Part shown: positions 1-8,530 of the stretch, one piece after another
Numbering within the stretch: the first letter of the stretch is position 1
How the letters are laid out: each line of letters opens with the position of its first letter
Source: Burkholderia stagnalis
GTDB lineage: Bacteria; Pseudomonadota; Gammaproteobacteria; Burkholderiales; Burkholderiaceae
Direction: 5' to 3'
Assembly: GCF_902830275.1 (NCBI RefSeq)
Contig: NZ_CADESW010000014.1
Span: 141,788 to 205,787 of the forward strand
DNA length: 64,000 nucleotides
Program-made: the position numbers and the translations under genes
The notes under the pieces: generated by a model
Told to the model about the DNA's origin: nothing
What the model saw: the letters and a program-made list of their open reading frames with translations, nothing else
Databases searched by the model: none

Positions 1-338
1 AGCCCGCGTTCCTCGGCCGCATGAAGGTCGTGCCGTACTACCCGATTTCCGACGACGTGCTCGCCGAGATCATCGAGCTGAAGCTGGACCGCATCCGCCG
101 CCGGATCGACGCGAACCACAAGGCCGTGTTCGAATGGGACGAGTCGCTCGTCGACGCGGTGCTCGCGCGCTGCACCGAGGTCGACTCGGGCGCCCGCAAC
201 GTCGACCACATCCTGAACGGCACGCTGCTGCCGGAGATCGCGGGCCACGTGCTGGGCCGGATCGCCGACGGCGCGGCCATCGCGCGCATCGCGGTGCGCG
301 CGGACGACGCGGGCGAGTTCGTCTACACGGTCGAATGA
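1..338 (+). CDS. tssH: TssH/ClpV T6SS ATPase, C-terminal fragment
   Basis: C-terminal end of the AAA+ ATPase that disassembles contracted T6SS sheaths (TssB/TssC) in the cytoplasm. The open frame runs in from the left edge, with no start in the window. The visible part begins with the segment PAFLGRMKVVPYYP, typical of the second AAA+ domain of ClpB/ClpV. It continues into the C-terminal small domain with ARNVDHILNGTLLPEI, a ClpV signature. It ends at TGA 336-338, 43 bases before tssA, so the two are probably co-transcribed. The ATG at 21 is internal and should not be used as a start. The family assignment is strong; only about 111 residues are seen. Confidence 0.9.
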   Translation, partial: PAFLGRMKVVPYYPISDDVLAEIIELKLDRIRRRIDANHKAVFEWDESLVDAVLARCTEVDSGARNVDHILNGTLLPEIAGHVLGRIADGAAIARIAVRADDAGEFVYTVE

Positions 339-381
339 GCCCTGCGCGAGCCCTTACATGCATCAACGGATTCACTGAACC

Positions 382-1512
382 ATGCCGATCAATCACACCG
401 AGCTGCTGACGCCGATCAGCGATGCGTCGCCGTGCGGCGACGACCTGCTGTTCTCGAACGACTTCGACGCGATCCAGGAAGCGCGGCGCTACGACGATCC
501 GTCGCTCGACCAGGGCGAATGGGTGACCGAGATCAAGGAAGCCGACTGGGGCTTCGTCGTCGAGCGCGCGACCGCGCTCTTGAGCATGCAGACGAAGGAC
601 CTGCGGCTCGCCGTGTGGCTGACCGAGGCGCTCGCGCTCGAGGAAGGCATCGCCGGTCTCACCGAGGGCTACGCGCTGCTCGAAGGGCTGTGCCGGCAGT
701 ACTGGGACACCGTGCATCCGCTGCCGGAAGGCGACGATACCGAATACCGGCTCGGCAACGTCGCGTGGCTCGCCGGGCGCACGGCCGAGCTGCTGCGCGC
801 GGTGCCGCTGACCGACGGCGCGTCGGGCGCGTTCAGCACGCTCGACTGGGAGGTCGCGCAGCACGTCGCGCAGGCCGTGAAGCGCGACCCCGAGCATGCG
901 GACGACATCGCGCGCGGCAAGCCGTCGGTCGAGCAGATCGACGCGTCGCGGCGCATGACGCCGCTCGCGTTCTACTCGGCGCTGCTCGGCAACCTGAAGG
1001 CGTTCGAGTTCGCGATCGACGCGCTCGAGGAAACGCTCGACGCGCGCGCCGGCGACGCGGCGCCGAGCTTCCGGCAGGCGCGCGATGCGTTCGAGACCGT
1101 GTACCGCCTCGCCGAGCGCTTCGCGCGCGAGCAGGGCTATACGGGCACGGCGCCGCAGGCGGACGCCCAGGCGCAGCTGCAGCAAGCGGTGTCGCAGCAG
1201 CAGCCGGAGCGCATCGAGCCGAGCTTCGGCGCCCCGCATTACATGGAGGAGACCCACGTGCAGCAGCAGCCCGTTCCGCGTCCGGTGCCGCAGATGGTCG
1301 CCGGCATCCAGAATCGCGCGCAGGCAGTCGACCAGTTGCGCTCGGTCGCCCGCTATTTCCGGCAGACCGAGCCGCACAGCCCGGTCGCGTATCTCGCGGA
1401 CAAGGCCGCCGAATGGGCCGACATGCCGCTGCACAAGTGGCTCGAGAGCGTCGTGAAGGATGACGGGTCGCTCGCGCATCTGCGGGAGCTGCTGGGTGTG
1501 AAGCCGGAGTGA
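382..1512 (+). CDS. tssA: TssA, T6SS baseplate/sheath-assembly protein (ImpA_N family)
   Basis: 376-residue cytoplasmic T6SS component. TssA proteins share an N-terminal ImpA domain (here about residues 10-130, including the conserved SPCGDDLLFSNDFD region) and differ in their C-terminal ring-forming domain. They act at the baseplate and during tail-sheath polymerisation. The C-terminal part (about 300-376) carries RAQAVDQLRSVARYFRQTEPHSP, a segment typical of the short TssA class. It follows clpV by 43 bases in the same direction. A Gln-rich linker at about 255-270 separates the two halves. The ATG at 382 is used because it gives the conserved MPINHTELL start; the Shine-Dalgarno sequence is weak. 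Confidence 0.93.
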   Translation: MPINHTELLTPISDASPCGDDLLFSNDFDAIQEARRYDDPSLDQGEWVTEIKEADWGFVVERATALLSMQTKDLRLAVWLTEALALEEGIAGLTEGYALLEGLCRQYWDTVHPLPEGDDTEYRLGNVAWLAGRTAELLRAVPLTDGASGAFSTLDWEVAQHVAQAVKRDPEHADDIARGKPSVEQIDASRRMTPLAFYSALLGNLKAFEFAIDALEETLDARAGDAAPSFRQARDAFETVYRLAERFAREQGYTGTAPQADAQAQLQQAVSQQQPERIEPSFGAPHYMEETHVQQQPVPRPVPQMVAGIQNRAQAVDQLRSVARYFRQTEPHSPVAYLADKAAEWADMPLHKWLESVVKDDGSLAHLRELLGVKPE

Positions 1513-1660
1513 GGGCGATGATGCGCCCGCTATCTTGCGGATCAGCACCAGGCCGGATATCGATGATGTGAGCGCGGGCGACAAGTGGAACACCTTCGCC
1601 GACAGGTGGCACGACACGCGCTGAAGATGTCGACGATCCGGTTCGGCATCTTCACGCGCA

Positions 1661-2236
1661 TCACGACCGCCTTGCGCGATCCCGTGAAGGCCGGGCCTTC
1701 CGCGTTGGCTTTCGCCTTTTCCGATCCTCGATCCACGGCAGGAGCGCGATGCCCACTGAGCTCGACATCAACCCCATGAGCAGAAAGAGCACGCCGAATC
1801 CAAGCTCGGCGTGCCACGTCCCTGTCACGACGGCTTCATTGCGGCGGGCAATGCCCGGAAACGCGGGCGAAACCCGCAGCCCGTCGTTTGCCGCCGCCGC
1901 GCAATACGTCGCCGTCATCGCGGCGATCTGCTCGACGCTGACTTCCGGATCCGGGTGGCGCTCATGAACCGGTGACCCGACCGGCTGCCACGTCGTATCG
2001 TATTGCCCCGACTGTCCTGCACCGTACCGGAATACCGCATGTGCTTCCCACGTCGAACGGCTCTTTCCGTAGCGTCTGGTCAGCTCGCATTGCTCGACGG
2101 ACGAAGGGACATGCGGCCACGCCTGCGCGCGCAGGAGAATGACGGCATTGACGATGCCGCTCGCGCCGCTCAACAGCGCGAGCGCACCGAAGAACAGGAT
2201 GACCGCCGCCCGCAAGCACCGCAAAGCGAATTTCAT
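1661..2236 (-). CDS. DUF3592 membrane protein within the T6SS cluster
   Basis: 191-residue predicted inner-membrane protein of the DUF3592 type. It has one hydrophobic helix at about residues 7-30 and a second near 140-165, flanking an extracytoplasmic domain of about 110 residues. The C-terminal tail is strongly basic (KRRKPTRKARPSRDR). Function is unknown. It lies convergent to tssA and downstream of the OmpA-like gene, so it may be the last gene of the leftward T6SS transcript. Codons are somewhat less GC-rich than in the neighbours, which hints at a later insertion into the cluster. ATG at 2236 is chosen; an in-frame GTG at 2248 is an alternative start. Confidence 0.65.
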   Translation of the reverse strand: MKFALRCLRAAVILFFGALALLSGASGIVNAVILLRAQAWPHVPSSVEQCELTRRYGKSRSTWEAHAVFRYGAGQSGQYDTTWQPVGSPVHERHPDPEVSVEQIAAMTATYCAAAANDGLRVSPAFPGIARRNEAVVTGTWHAELGFGVLFLLMGLMSSSVGIALLPWIEDRKRRKPTRKARPSRDRARRS

Positions 2237-2370
2237 GCGCGTGCCCACAGTCCTTTCAGCGCGTCAGTGGCGGGGTGCCAACGAAGCCGTGACCGGGGCC
2301 GGCAAACAACGCCGGGATCATGGCCGTCGACAAGCGTCGAAGACGATCCCGCGCGACCCCGACGCCCCGC

Positions 2371-3309
2371 TCACTGCCCCACCCGGAACTCGATCCGTCG
2401 ATTCCTCGCCCTGCCTTCCGCCGTATCGTTCGGCGCGATCGGCTGATCCGGTCCCACGCCGGTCGTCGTCATCTGCTGCGACGCGATCCCCTTCGTGATC
2501 AGATAGCCTTTCACCGCATCCGCACGCGCCTGGCTCAACGCGATGTTCGACGTGCGATTCCCCGAATTGTCCGTATGCCCGATGAGATCGACCGTCCGGT
2601 TCGTCATCTTCGTGAGCGCCGCGGCCATCTGGTCGAGCACCACCTTGCCCTGCGGCGTGAGCGTCGCGCTGCCGGTCTCGAACTCGATCGTGCGGTTCGC
2701 GAGCGTCTGGTCGAGCAGCCCCTGCTCGGACGCCGACACGCGCAGCCCGTTCTTGATCGTATAAGTCGGGTTCAGCGTGTTCGCCATGTCGCTCGCGAGC
2801 TGCTGGCGCTGCGCTTCGTTGCGCACCTCGCCCTTCATCTCGATCTGCGTGCCGTTGATCTTCAGCTGCCCCTTGCTGATCTGCTTCAGCGGCGCGCCGA
2901 TCAGCTTCTGCACGTTCGCGCTCCAGTTCGGCGGCGTCGCGACGTCGCCGACCTCGATCTGGTCGACGACGCTGTTCGCGCCATACGTGTCGCGCAGCTT
3001 CTGCAGCACGGCGGCCTTGGTCGCCTCGTCGGGCACCTTGCCGCCGACGACGACCTGGCCGGGCGTCGCGTTCGCGGGCGGCGGCGTGGTGACGGCGGCC
3101 GGGTGGGCGGCCGCGCCGGACGCCGGCGCGGCGGGCGCGGCATTGCCGGACAGCGTCGTCACGGGCACGTTGCCGGTGCCGACCGGCGTGACGGTCGCGC
3201 CGCTGTTCTGCGCGAAGCTGCTGGCGCCGCCGGCCAGCAGGCCGGCGGCGAGGAGGGCGGCGAGGACGGGCGAGAAGCGCGCGCGTCCGGTGTGAATCGT
3301 GTTGCGCAT
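2371..3309 (-). CDS. OmpA-like periplasmic protein of the T6SS cluster
   Basis: 312 residues. There is a Sec signal peptide (about 1-34, ending near SSFAQ), then an Ala/Pro-rich linker. Two BON-like segments follow (about 85-125 and 150-190). A C-terminal OmpA/MotB peptidoglycan-binding domain spans about 205-312, with IGHTDNSGN and a LSQARADAVKGYL helix matching the diaminopimelate-binding fold. It probably anchors the T6SS trans-envelope complex to the cell wall, as OmpA-domain Tag/TssL proteins do; that role is inference. The start is ATG at 3309, preceded by a strong GGAGG and 4 bases past the tagF stop, which indicates translational coupling. It is transcribed with tssM and tagF. Confidence 0.85.
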   Translation of the reverse strand: MRNTIHTGRARFSPVLAALLAAGLLAGGASSFAQNSGATVTPVGTGNVPVTTLSGNAAPAAPASGAAAHPAAVTTPPPANATPGQVVVGGKVPDEATKAAVLQKLRDTYGANSVVDQIEVGDVATPPNWSANVQKLIGAPLKQISKGQLKINGTQIEMKGEVRNEAQRQQLASDMANTLNPTYTIKNGLRVSASEQGLLDQTLANRTIEFETGSATLTPQGKVVLDQMAAALTKMTNRTVDLIGHTDNSGNRTSNIALSQARADAVKGYLITKGIASQQMTTTGVGPDQPIAPNDTAEGRARNRRIEFRVGQ

Positions 3310-3313
3310 GCCG

Positions 3314-4303
3314 TCAGCCTCCGATGAACGCTTCGCGGAACGCGTCGATGGCGACGCGCAGCGACAGTTGCGGTTGGTCGAGGTAGCTGACGAGCTTGCT
3401 GATCCCATGATCGTTTTGCGCATGTGCGTCGATCCACTCCGGATCGTCGATGTCGATGTTGTGGGCGGCATAGGTCTGCGGGTCGACGACGCTCAGCAGC
3501 GTCTTCGCGGACGCGCCGTTGAAGCCGATGATGAGCCGCTCGCGCTCGGCGATCGTGCCGAGGAAGATCGCGAGCTCGAAGTCGGCCTGCGCGACGAACG
3601 GCGCGATCAGTTCGAGCCAGAACGCGGCGACGAGGCTGCGGTAGAACGGATCGCCCGGCAGCGGCAGCGTGAGGCCGCGCTCGAGGTGCGACGAGCCGCT
3701 CTGCATCACCGGGCGCAGCAGCGAGCCGAGCGCGAGCATCGCGCCGCGCAGCCGCACCGGGTGGCCGCTCGCGAGCAGCATCTGCTCGAGCCCGAACAGC
3801 GACTGGTGCTCGATGAAATCGTTGAAGGTGCCGTCGTGCGAGTTCGGCGAGCCGCCGATGTCGATCGGCACCTGCGTGTCGCCGAGCGCCTGCAGCGCGC
3901 CGGGCGGCTCCTCCTTGCCGAGCAGCGGCGGGATCTGCGCGGCGACGCGCGACCACAGGCGCGCGAACGCGAGCGGGCTGCGCGCGAGGAACGACAGCGG
4001 CCGCTCGACCTCGAGCGCGGTCGCGCCGAGGAACGGGAAGCGGCGCATCGACACGTCGTGGCTCGCGACCATGTGGCCGGCGATCGCGAGCTTGCTGCGC
4101 GAACCGAGGAACGCGAAGTGCATCGGCTGCGCGTCTTCATAGACGATCTTCCAGCGCGGGTCCTCGGCGAGCAGTTCGAGCGCCTGCGCGATCCAGCGGT
4201 CCAGCGTCTGCAGCAGCTGCGGGTTGTGCGGGCTCTTCACGAAGTCGCCGCGCGACGGAATCTTGCCGAAGTAGGCGATCTGCGCCTGAACGGTTTGCGT
4301 CAT
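3314..4303 (-). CDS. tagF: TagF, T6SS-associated regulator (DUF2094)
   Basis: 329-residue TagF-family protein. The family's opening motif IAYFGKIPSRGDFVKS is at residues 9-24, where the PSRGDF signature binds or represses T6SS assembly. In Pseudomonas and Agrobacterium, TagF proteins act as post-translational repressors that bind the Fha scaffold or TssM. There is no PppA phosphatase fusion: the protein ends soon after the TagF domain. The start ATG overlaps the tssM stop in an ATGA arrangement (4300-4303), so translation is coupled to tssM. It is followed 4 bases later by the OmpA-like gene. Confidence 0.92.
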   Translation of the reverse strand: MTQTVQAQIAYFGKIPSRGDFVKSPHNPQLLQTLDRWIAQALELLAEDPRWKIVYEDAQPMHFAFLGSRSKLAIAGHMVASHDVSMRRFPFLGATALEVERPLSFLARSPLAFARLWSRVAAQIPPLLGKEEPPGALQALGDTQVPIDIGGSPNSHDGTFNDFIEHQSLFGLEQMLLASGHPVRLRGAMLALGSLLRPVMQSGSSHLERGLTLPLPGDPFYRSLVAAFWLELIAPFVAQADFELAIFLGTIAERERLIIGFNGASAKTLLSVVDPQTYAAHNIDIDDPEWIDAHAQNDHGISKLVSYLDQPQLSLRVAIDAFREAFIGG

Positions 4304-7300
4304 TGCGCCCCCTGTGCGTTCGATGCGGCGGCGGCCGCGACGGCCGCCGCGGCCGGCGCCGCGCCCGATGCGCCGGCACCCGGCTGGGCGGTGGCGTTGA
4401 CGGCCGAGCCCGCGCCGACGTCGGCGACCGACGACGGCAGGCGCAGCCCGCGCAGGCTCTGCTGCTGCGGCTGGTCGCCGCCGCCGGCCGTCGGCTGCGA
4501 CGTGCTGATGATGCGCATCGTCACCGACACGTTCACGCTGCCCTGCGTCCACGTGAGGTCGAAGGTGCCGTCCGGGCGGCGCTTGCGCTGCGCGGAGTTG
4601 ATCAGCTTCTCGAGGCCGTAGCGGCCCGGCTCGTTGACGAGCTGGATCGTGCGGCCGTCGAAGGTGGTTGCCGACAGCGTCGCGCCCGGCGAGCCCTGCG
4701 GGTTCGGCCACACGAAGTTGGTCCACTGCGGCGGCGTGTTGCGGTAGCGCAGCTGCTGGCCGTCGATCGCGACTGTGTACTCGGTCGTGCCGGTGCTCGG
4801 CTGCGGCAGGATCTGGAACACGGTCTGCGGTTCCGACGAGGCCGTCGCGCCGCCGCCCGCCGCGCCGCCCGCGAGCGGTGCGACCCAGCGCGCGAAGCCG
4901 CTCGTGAAGTCCGGCGCGAGCGCGAGGCCCATGTCGCCCCAGGTGCGGGCCGCGAGCGTGTCGCCGCGGCGCACCGCGAGCGGCCCGAGCGTCGTGCCGA
5001 CGAACTTCGCGATCGAGCCGTCCGGACCGAACACCTGCGCGATCTCGCCGGCGCCGGCCTCGACCTTCGCGTTCGCCGCGAACGGGTACTTCGTCGCGAG
5101 CGAGCCCTGGAACGGCTGGTAGACCTGCGCGTTCCACACCTTGTTGACCTCGGCGCTGGCCGGCTGGATCACCACCGCGAACGCCTGCATCAGCGGGCGC
5201 ACCAGCAGCGGCCGCAGCGACTTGCGTTGCCCGTCGGTGAGGCCCGTCAGCATCTGCTCGTCGACGAACTTCAGCGAATCGGCGAGCTCCGAGCCGTTGC
5301 CGTCGAGCGTCTGCTGCATCAGCTGGCGCGCGCCGGGGCCCGGGTCGCCCTGGTTCTTGATCACGTTGAAGCGGGTGCGGACCTTCGACAGCGTGTCCAT
5401 GTAGCCCTTCAGCATCGAGGTGCCGTCATGCGACGCGACGATCCGCGCGAGGCCGACGAACTCCTGGCCGACCGGGCCCATCGGCACGTCCGCCGGGTTG
5501 CCGTTGATGTCGATGTTGGCGGCCGCGACCTGGCCCGCCTGCGAGCGCGAGAACAGCTGCTTGACCCAGTTGACGACGCCCGTCTGCGCCTTCCTGATCG
5601 TCGCGTTCGCGACCGACGGGTTGTCCCACGAGGTCTGGTCGTACGCGGTCTCGAGGATCTTGCGGATCGGCGAATCCTGCGGATCGCCGAGACGGTTCAT
5701 CCCGTCGACCGCCTGGCCGAAGCTGCTGAAGCCCTGCACCGCGATGCCCTGCATGAACTTCTGCCAGTGCTGCGCGTAGTCGGTCTTGTACATGCCGACG
5801 AGGGTCTTTTGGATCTGCTCGGGGCTGCCCTCGAGCGTCAGGTCGTCCTGCGTCGCGGTGTTCAGCACCCAGTCCTTCGCCTGCAGCTCCTTGGTGGCCG
5901 CGTCGCGGATCGCCGGCTGCACGTACTGGAACCACGCGTCGCGCGTGAACGTGCCCGGAATCGCGTAGCTGCCGGCCACCAGGCCCTGGCTGCCGTCGCC
6001 GACGATGCGCGCGACGGTCATCGGCGCGAAGCGGGTCGCCGCGCGCGCCTTGATTTCCTCATAGACGCGCTGGCGGGCCGGCATCCCGCGCACGACGCGG
6101 CGCAGGCTGTCGCGGGTCTGGTCGACGAGCGCGAGGTTCGCCTCGATCATCGGCCAGTCGTTGTCGTTCACGCGTGCGAGGTAGAACGAGATCATGCGTT
6201 CGGCGCTGCGGATCATCTCGTCGCGCGGCATGTTGCCCCGGTTCGTCTCGAGCCAGCCGCGCCAGAAGCGCGCGACCTGGTCGGTCAGGTGCGCCTGCTC
6301 GACGTGGCGCTTGTCGGACAGCATCAGGTAGGTCTTCAGCGCGTTGTACGCGTCCTGCACGTTGGTCGGCGACGCGTCGCTGTACAGGCCGCCCTGCTGT
6401 TGTTGTTGCTGCTGCTGGGCCGGTGCGCCGGCCTGCGGTGCGGCGCCGGCCGGGCTGGTCGACACCGGCAGCGGGCCCGCCTGCGCGGCGCCGGATTCCG
6501 GCGGGCGCGTCATCGGCACGAGCTGGTCGGGGTGCGCGTTCACGTCCTTCAGGAACGACGCGAGGTTCTGCGACACCGGGCTCAGCAGGATCTGGCGCAC
6601 GCCGTTGTAGTACTCGGTCAGCAGGTGCTGCTCGAGGCGGTCGCCCTGGTAGAGGCCGAGCGACACCGACAGCGGCTTGTCGCGGCGGAACTGCTCGAGC
6701 TGTTCGATCCGGTCCTCGAGAATGTCCATCGCCTGCAGGCGCGACTGCAGGTCGTTGCGGCCCTGCTGCAGGCGCGTGACGTTGTCGAGGTCGGCCTGCA
6801 CGTTCGCGACGAGCTGCTGGTTGCCGATCGTCGACCAGGTCCAGCCGCCGAGCGCGAGCGCGAGCGCCGCGACGAAGCCGAAGAAGGTGGCGTAGCGCAG
6901 CCGCGTCTTGGTCGGGCTCGCGAACTGCCGCACCGTCTGGCGATCGGCGAAGATCACCTTCGAGAACAGGTCGCGCAGGAAGAAGCCGTTCTTCGAGAAC
7001 GCGCTGTGCGGCTTGGGCAGCGCGCTGCCGTCGAGGCCGAAGCGGTGCGCGATGCGCTGCGCGGCGGCACTGTTGGTCTCGCCTTCCTGCAAGGCGCTGG
7101 TGAAGTAGAAGCCGCGGAAGATCGGCTTGTACTGGAACGGGTTGTTCTCGAACAGCGTCGCGAGGAACGCGCGCAGCGACGGCTTGATGGTCGAGAACTC
7201 GAGCGGGAAGCTGAGCTGGCCCGGCGACAGCTGGTTGCCGCGCGACAGCGACAGCTGCGCGACGCTGATTTCCTTCAGGCCTTCGTACAGCTCCTCGAAG

Positions 7301-8229
7301 CGCTCGTCGAACAGCGCGACCACGTCGCGCTTCTCGTCCGGCTCATAGGGCAGCGTCGCGCCCCATACGCGGTCGTACTCGTGCTTGTCGCTGCTGCTGA
7401 AGAATTCGGTGAAGCCGGTGATCAGGTCCGCCTTCGTGAACATCACGTAGACGGGCGCGAACACTTCGAGCTTCTCGGTCAGTTCCTGCACGCGCTGGCG
7501 GAGGTTTTTGGCGAGGTTGATCGCGAATTCGGGGCGGTTGCCGGTGAGTTCGGCGATGCTCGCGGTGACGATGATCCCGTTGATCGGCGCCTTCGGGCGG
7601 TAGCGCTTGAGCAGGCCGAGGAAGCCGAGCCATTCGCTGCGGTCCTCCTCGTGCACCGAGTAGCGGCCCGCCGTGTCGAGCAGGATGCCTTCGGTCGTGA
7701 AGAACCAGTCGCAGTTGCGGGTGCCGCCGATGCCGTGGATCACGGCGCTGTTCTTGTCCGCGAACGGGAACTGCAGGCCGGAATTGATCACCGCGCTGCT
7801 CTTGCCGGCGGCCGGGTTGCCGATCACGATGTACCACGGCAGTTCGTACAGCGCGGAGCCGCCCGAGACCTGCCCGATCTTCGACGTCTTGATCGTCTTC
7901 ACCGCGTCGGACAGGCGCGTGCGCAGCACGTCGAGGTCGGCGGACTTCGTGTCCTGCGCCGCGGCGGCGGCGGCCGGCGCGGTGATCTTGCCGGTTTCCG
8001 CCTGTTCCTCGAGCATCTCGCCGAGCTGGCGGTTCGCGCGCTTCACGCGCCAGCGCCGCCACAGCGCGACGGCGAGCCACAGCGCGAGAATCGCCGCGAA
8101 GGCGAGCGCCGCCCACAGGAGCGGCAGCTGCAGCGTATCGGCGACGATGAAGAGGATCGCCGCGAGCGCGACGATCCCGACGATCGAGAGCGTACGCGGA
8201 TGGGTCAGCACGTTGAGGATGCGTTGCAT
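4300..8229 (-). CDS. tssM: TssM (IcmF-family) inner-membrane core of T6SS
   Basis: 1309-residue IcmF/TssM protein, the inner-membrane spine of the TssJLM complex that spans the periplasm. Two N-terminal transmembrane helices lie at about residues 11-62. A cytoplasmic NTPase-like domain carries an intact Walker A (GNPAAGKSS, about 136-144), and a third transmembrane helix lies at about 440-463. The rest is the large periplasmic IcmF-related/DUF1215 region. A glutamine run of about eight residues, coded by CAG/CAA codons near 6397-6418, sits in a proline/alanine linker. The tail is Ala-rich. The start MQRILN at 8229 is preferred over an upstream in-frame ATG at 8319 because homologues begin shortly before the first helix; the ribosome site is weak for both. 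Confidence 0.95.
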   Translation of the reverse strand: MQRILNVLTHPRTLSIVGIVALAAILFIVADTLQLPLLWAALAFAAILALWLAVALWRRWRVKRANRQLGEMLEEQAETGKITAPAAAAAAQDTKSADLDVLRTRLSDAVKTIKTSKIGQVSGGSALYELPWYIVIGNPAAGKSSAVINSGLQFPFADKNSAVIHGIGGTRNCDWFFTTEGILLDTAGRYSVHEEDRSEWLGFLGLLKRYRPKAPINGIIVTASIAELTGNRPEFAINLAKNLRQRVQELTEKLEVFAPVYVMFTKADLITGFTEFFSSSDKHEYDRVWGATLPYEPDEKRDVVALFDERFEELYEGLKEISVAQLSLSRGNQLSPGQLSFPLEFSTIKPSLRAFLATLFENNPFQYKPIFRGFYFTSALQEGETNSAAAQRIAHRFGLDGSALPKPHSAFSKNGFFLRDLFSKVIFADRQTVRQFASPTKTRLRYATFFGFVAALALALGGWTWSTIGNQQLVANVQADLDNVTRLQQGRNDLQSRLQAMDILEDRIEQLEQFRRDKPLSVSLGLYQGDRLEQHLLTEYYNGVRQILLSPVSQNLASFLKDVNAHPDQLVPMTRPPESGAAQAGPLPVSTSPAGAAPQAGAPAQQQQQQQQGGLYSDASPTNVQDAYNALKTYLMLSDKRHVEQAHLTDQVARFWRGWLETNRGNMPRDEMIRSAERMISFYLARVNDNDWPMIEANLALVDQTRDSLRRVVRGMPARQRVYEEIKARAATRFAPMTVARIVGDGSQGLVAGSYAIPGTFTRDAWFQYVQPAIRDAATKELQAKDWVLNTATQDDLTLEGSPEQIQKTLVGMYKTDYAQHWQKFMQGIAVQGFSSFGQAVDGMNRLGDPQDSPIRKILETAYDQTSWDNPSVANATIRKAQTGVVNWVKQLFSRSQAGQVAAANIDINGNPADVPMGPVGQEFVGLARIVASHDGTSMLKGYMDTLSKVRTRFNVIKNQGDPGPGARQLMQQTLDGNGSELADSLKFVDEQMLTGLTDGQRKSLRPLLVRPLMQAFAVVIQPASAEVNKVWNAQVYQPFQGSLATKYPFAANAKVEAGAGEIAQVFGPDGSIAKFVGTTLGPLAVRRGDTLAARTWGDMGLALAPDFTSGFARWVAPLAGGAAGGGATASSEPQTVFQILPQPSTGTTEYTVAIDGQQLRYRNTPPQWTNFVWPNPQGSPGATLSATTFDGRTIQLVNEPGRYGLEKLINSAQRKRRPDGTFDLTWTQGSVNVSVTMRIISTSQPTAGGGDQPQQQSLRGLRLPSSVADVGAGSAVNATAQPGAGASGAAPAAAAVAAAAASNAQGAQ

Positions 8230-8530
8230 AGGACGTTCAGGTTCCGGTGCGATTCGATGAGGCGACGCAGGCGCGCCGAGCGGCAAGGGTGGCGCCGCGA
8301 TGTGTCGCCATGCTGTCAAACGGGGTGAAAGGGGCCGGCATCAATGCGTCCGCGGCATCGGAGAGGGCGCGCGCATTAACGAAAGGACACTGTGAGATTT
8401 AAAACGGAACCGGCGGCCCCGGATAATCGCGCACCGGAATGCACGACCGCTTGTACCGCCCATATCGTTTCCTGCCGGGATATTAAAAAGCCCCATGCCG
8501 CCCTCATTATTTCCTGTCCGGCCGCGTTGG
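8230..8530. other. Intergenic region between tagX and tssM
   Basis: About 300 bases between the end of tagX and the start of tssM, both leftward. The part at 8385-8500 is noticeably richer in A/T than the flanks and could hold a promoter for tssM, but I see no convincing -35/-10 pair. A 77-codon frame across it is poor in protein-like character and is not called. Confidence 0.4.

Noticed and set aside
70..1617. A 515-codon minus-strand open frame across tssH/tssA
   Set aside because: Arg/Leu-rich antisense shadow typical of GC-rich genomes; lies opposite well-supported genes on the plus strand.
4303..8328. A 1341-codon plus-strand open frame opposite tssM
   Set aside because: Antisense shadow of tssM, whose motifs (Walker A, IcmF domains) are clear; composition of the shadow is dominated by Arg, Leu and Ala.
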